A DNA stretch of 6,761 nucleotides. It comes from Oscillospiraceae bacterium (GTDB taxonomy: Bacteria; Bacillota_A; Clostridia; Oscillospirales; Oscillospiraceae). Below the pieces are notes generated by a model. That model saw nothing but the letters and a program-made list of their open reading frames with translations. It was not told the origin of the DNA and did no database searches. The translations under genes were made by a program, and so were the position numbers. Positions 6,614-6,761 of the stretch are shown piece by piece. The stretch lies in the NCBI GenBank assembly GCA_902795095.1, contig CADBKB010000081.1:1-6761 (forward strand). The letters are read 5' to 3'. Positions within the stretch are counted from its first letter, which is position 1. The number at the start of each line of letters is the position of its first letter.

Positions 6614-6761
6614 TTGGTTCGGTTTTTTCAGATACTTTCCGAATATTGTTTGGTTTTATTGAATATCCCTTGTTATCTCTCCCGTTGTATATTATTATTA
6701 AGGTGTACCGGCGAACCCGGGCCCTGATCCCCGACGTCTTTTCAGCCTGCCGGACCGCTTC
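6614..6761. other. Region after the regulator with a possible rightward promoter
   Basis: No gene can be supported in these 148 nt. A candidate sigma-A promoter reads TTGTTA (6670-6675), 17-nt spacer, TATTAT (6693-6698) on the plus strand and would start transcription near 6705, into a GC-rich leader that leaves the window. No convincing terminator for the regulator gene is seen. On the minus strand one frame entering from the right edge ends at a TAA near 6699-6701, which could be the tail of a gene, but 20 codons are too few to judge. Confidence 0.35.

Noticed and set aside
6618..6643. TTCGG-N16-CCGAA as a terminator for the TetR-like gene
   Set aside because: Five-bp arms around a long AT-rich centre and no U-run after the second arm; too weak to call an intrinsic terminator.

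Overview
The window reads as a glycerol and dihydroxyacetone (DHA) catabolic locus from an anaerobic, fairly GC-rich member of the Firmicutes (Clostridia; something near Oscillospiraceae would fit, but this is an inference). The pointers are strong AGGAGG ribosome binding sites before almost every gene, GC-rich coding sequence with an AT-rich control region, an oxygen-independent GlpA-type dehydrogenase with a C-terminal Fe-S motif, a DUF1667 protein, and a DhaS-like TetR regulator.

Layout: a long leftward (minus strand) operon starts near 5660 and runs off the left edge. In transcription order it holds glpK (glycerol kinase, start 5584), glpF (glycerol channel, start 4018), a glpA-like FAD glycerol-3-phosphate dehydrogenase (GTG start at 3182), an FAD/NAD pyridine nucleotide-disulfide-type oxidoreductase (start 1734), a small four-cysteine DUF1667 protein (start 469), and the first 21 codons of dhaK (start 63). 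The last three redox genes are packed tightly: 11 nt and 2 nt gaps, with Shine-Dalgarno sequences inside or touching the preceding gene. That suggests translational coupling and one complex. A TetR/DhaS-like regulator is transcribed rightward from 6092, divergent from the operon.

How it works together: GlpF admits glycerol, GlpK makes glycerol-3-phosphate, and the three-protein flavin/Fe-S module would oxidise it to dihydroxyacetone phosphate (DHAP), passing electrons to a carrier that the sequence does not settle (NAD is the visible candidate). DhaK and its presumed downstream partners would phosphorylate DHA to the same DHAP.

The roughly 507-nt divergent region (5585-6091) holds a good sigma-A promoter for each side, several inverted repeats built on TGTCA/TGACA arms, and a 7-bp hairpin at the very start of the operon mRNA. 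The glpF-glpA gap holds two hairpins whose sequences can also pair with each other. The last 148 nt (6614-6761) contain no gene I can support, only a possible rightward promoter near 6670-6698.

The most interesting candidates are the GlpA / FAD-NAD oxidoreductase / DUF1667 module as an alternative anaerobic glycerol-3-phosphate dehydrogenase complex, the loss of the HPr-phosphorylated histidine in GlpK, and the competing RNA structures between glpF and glpA.
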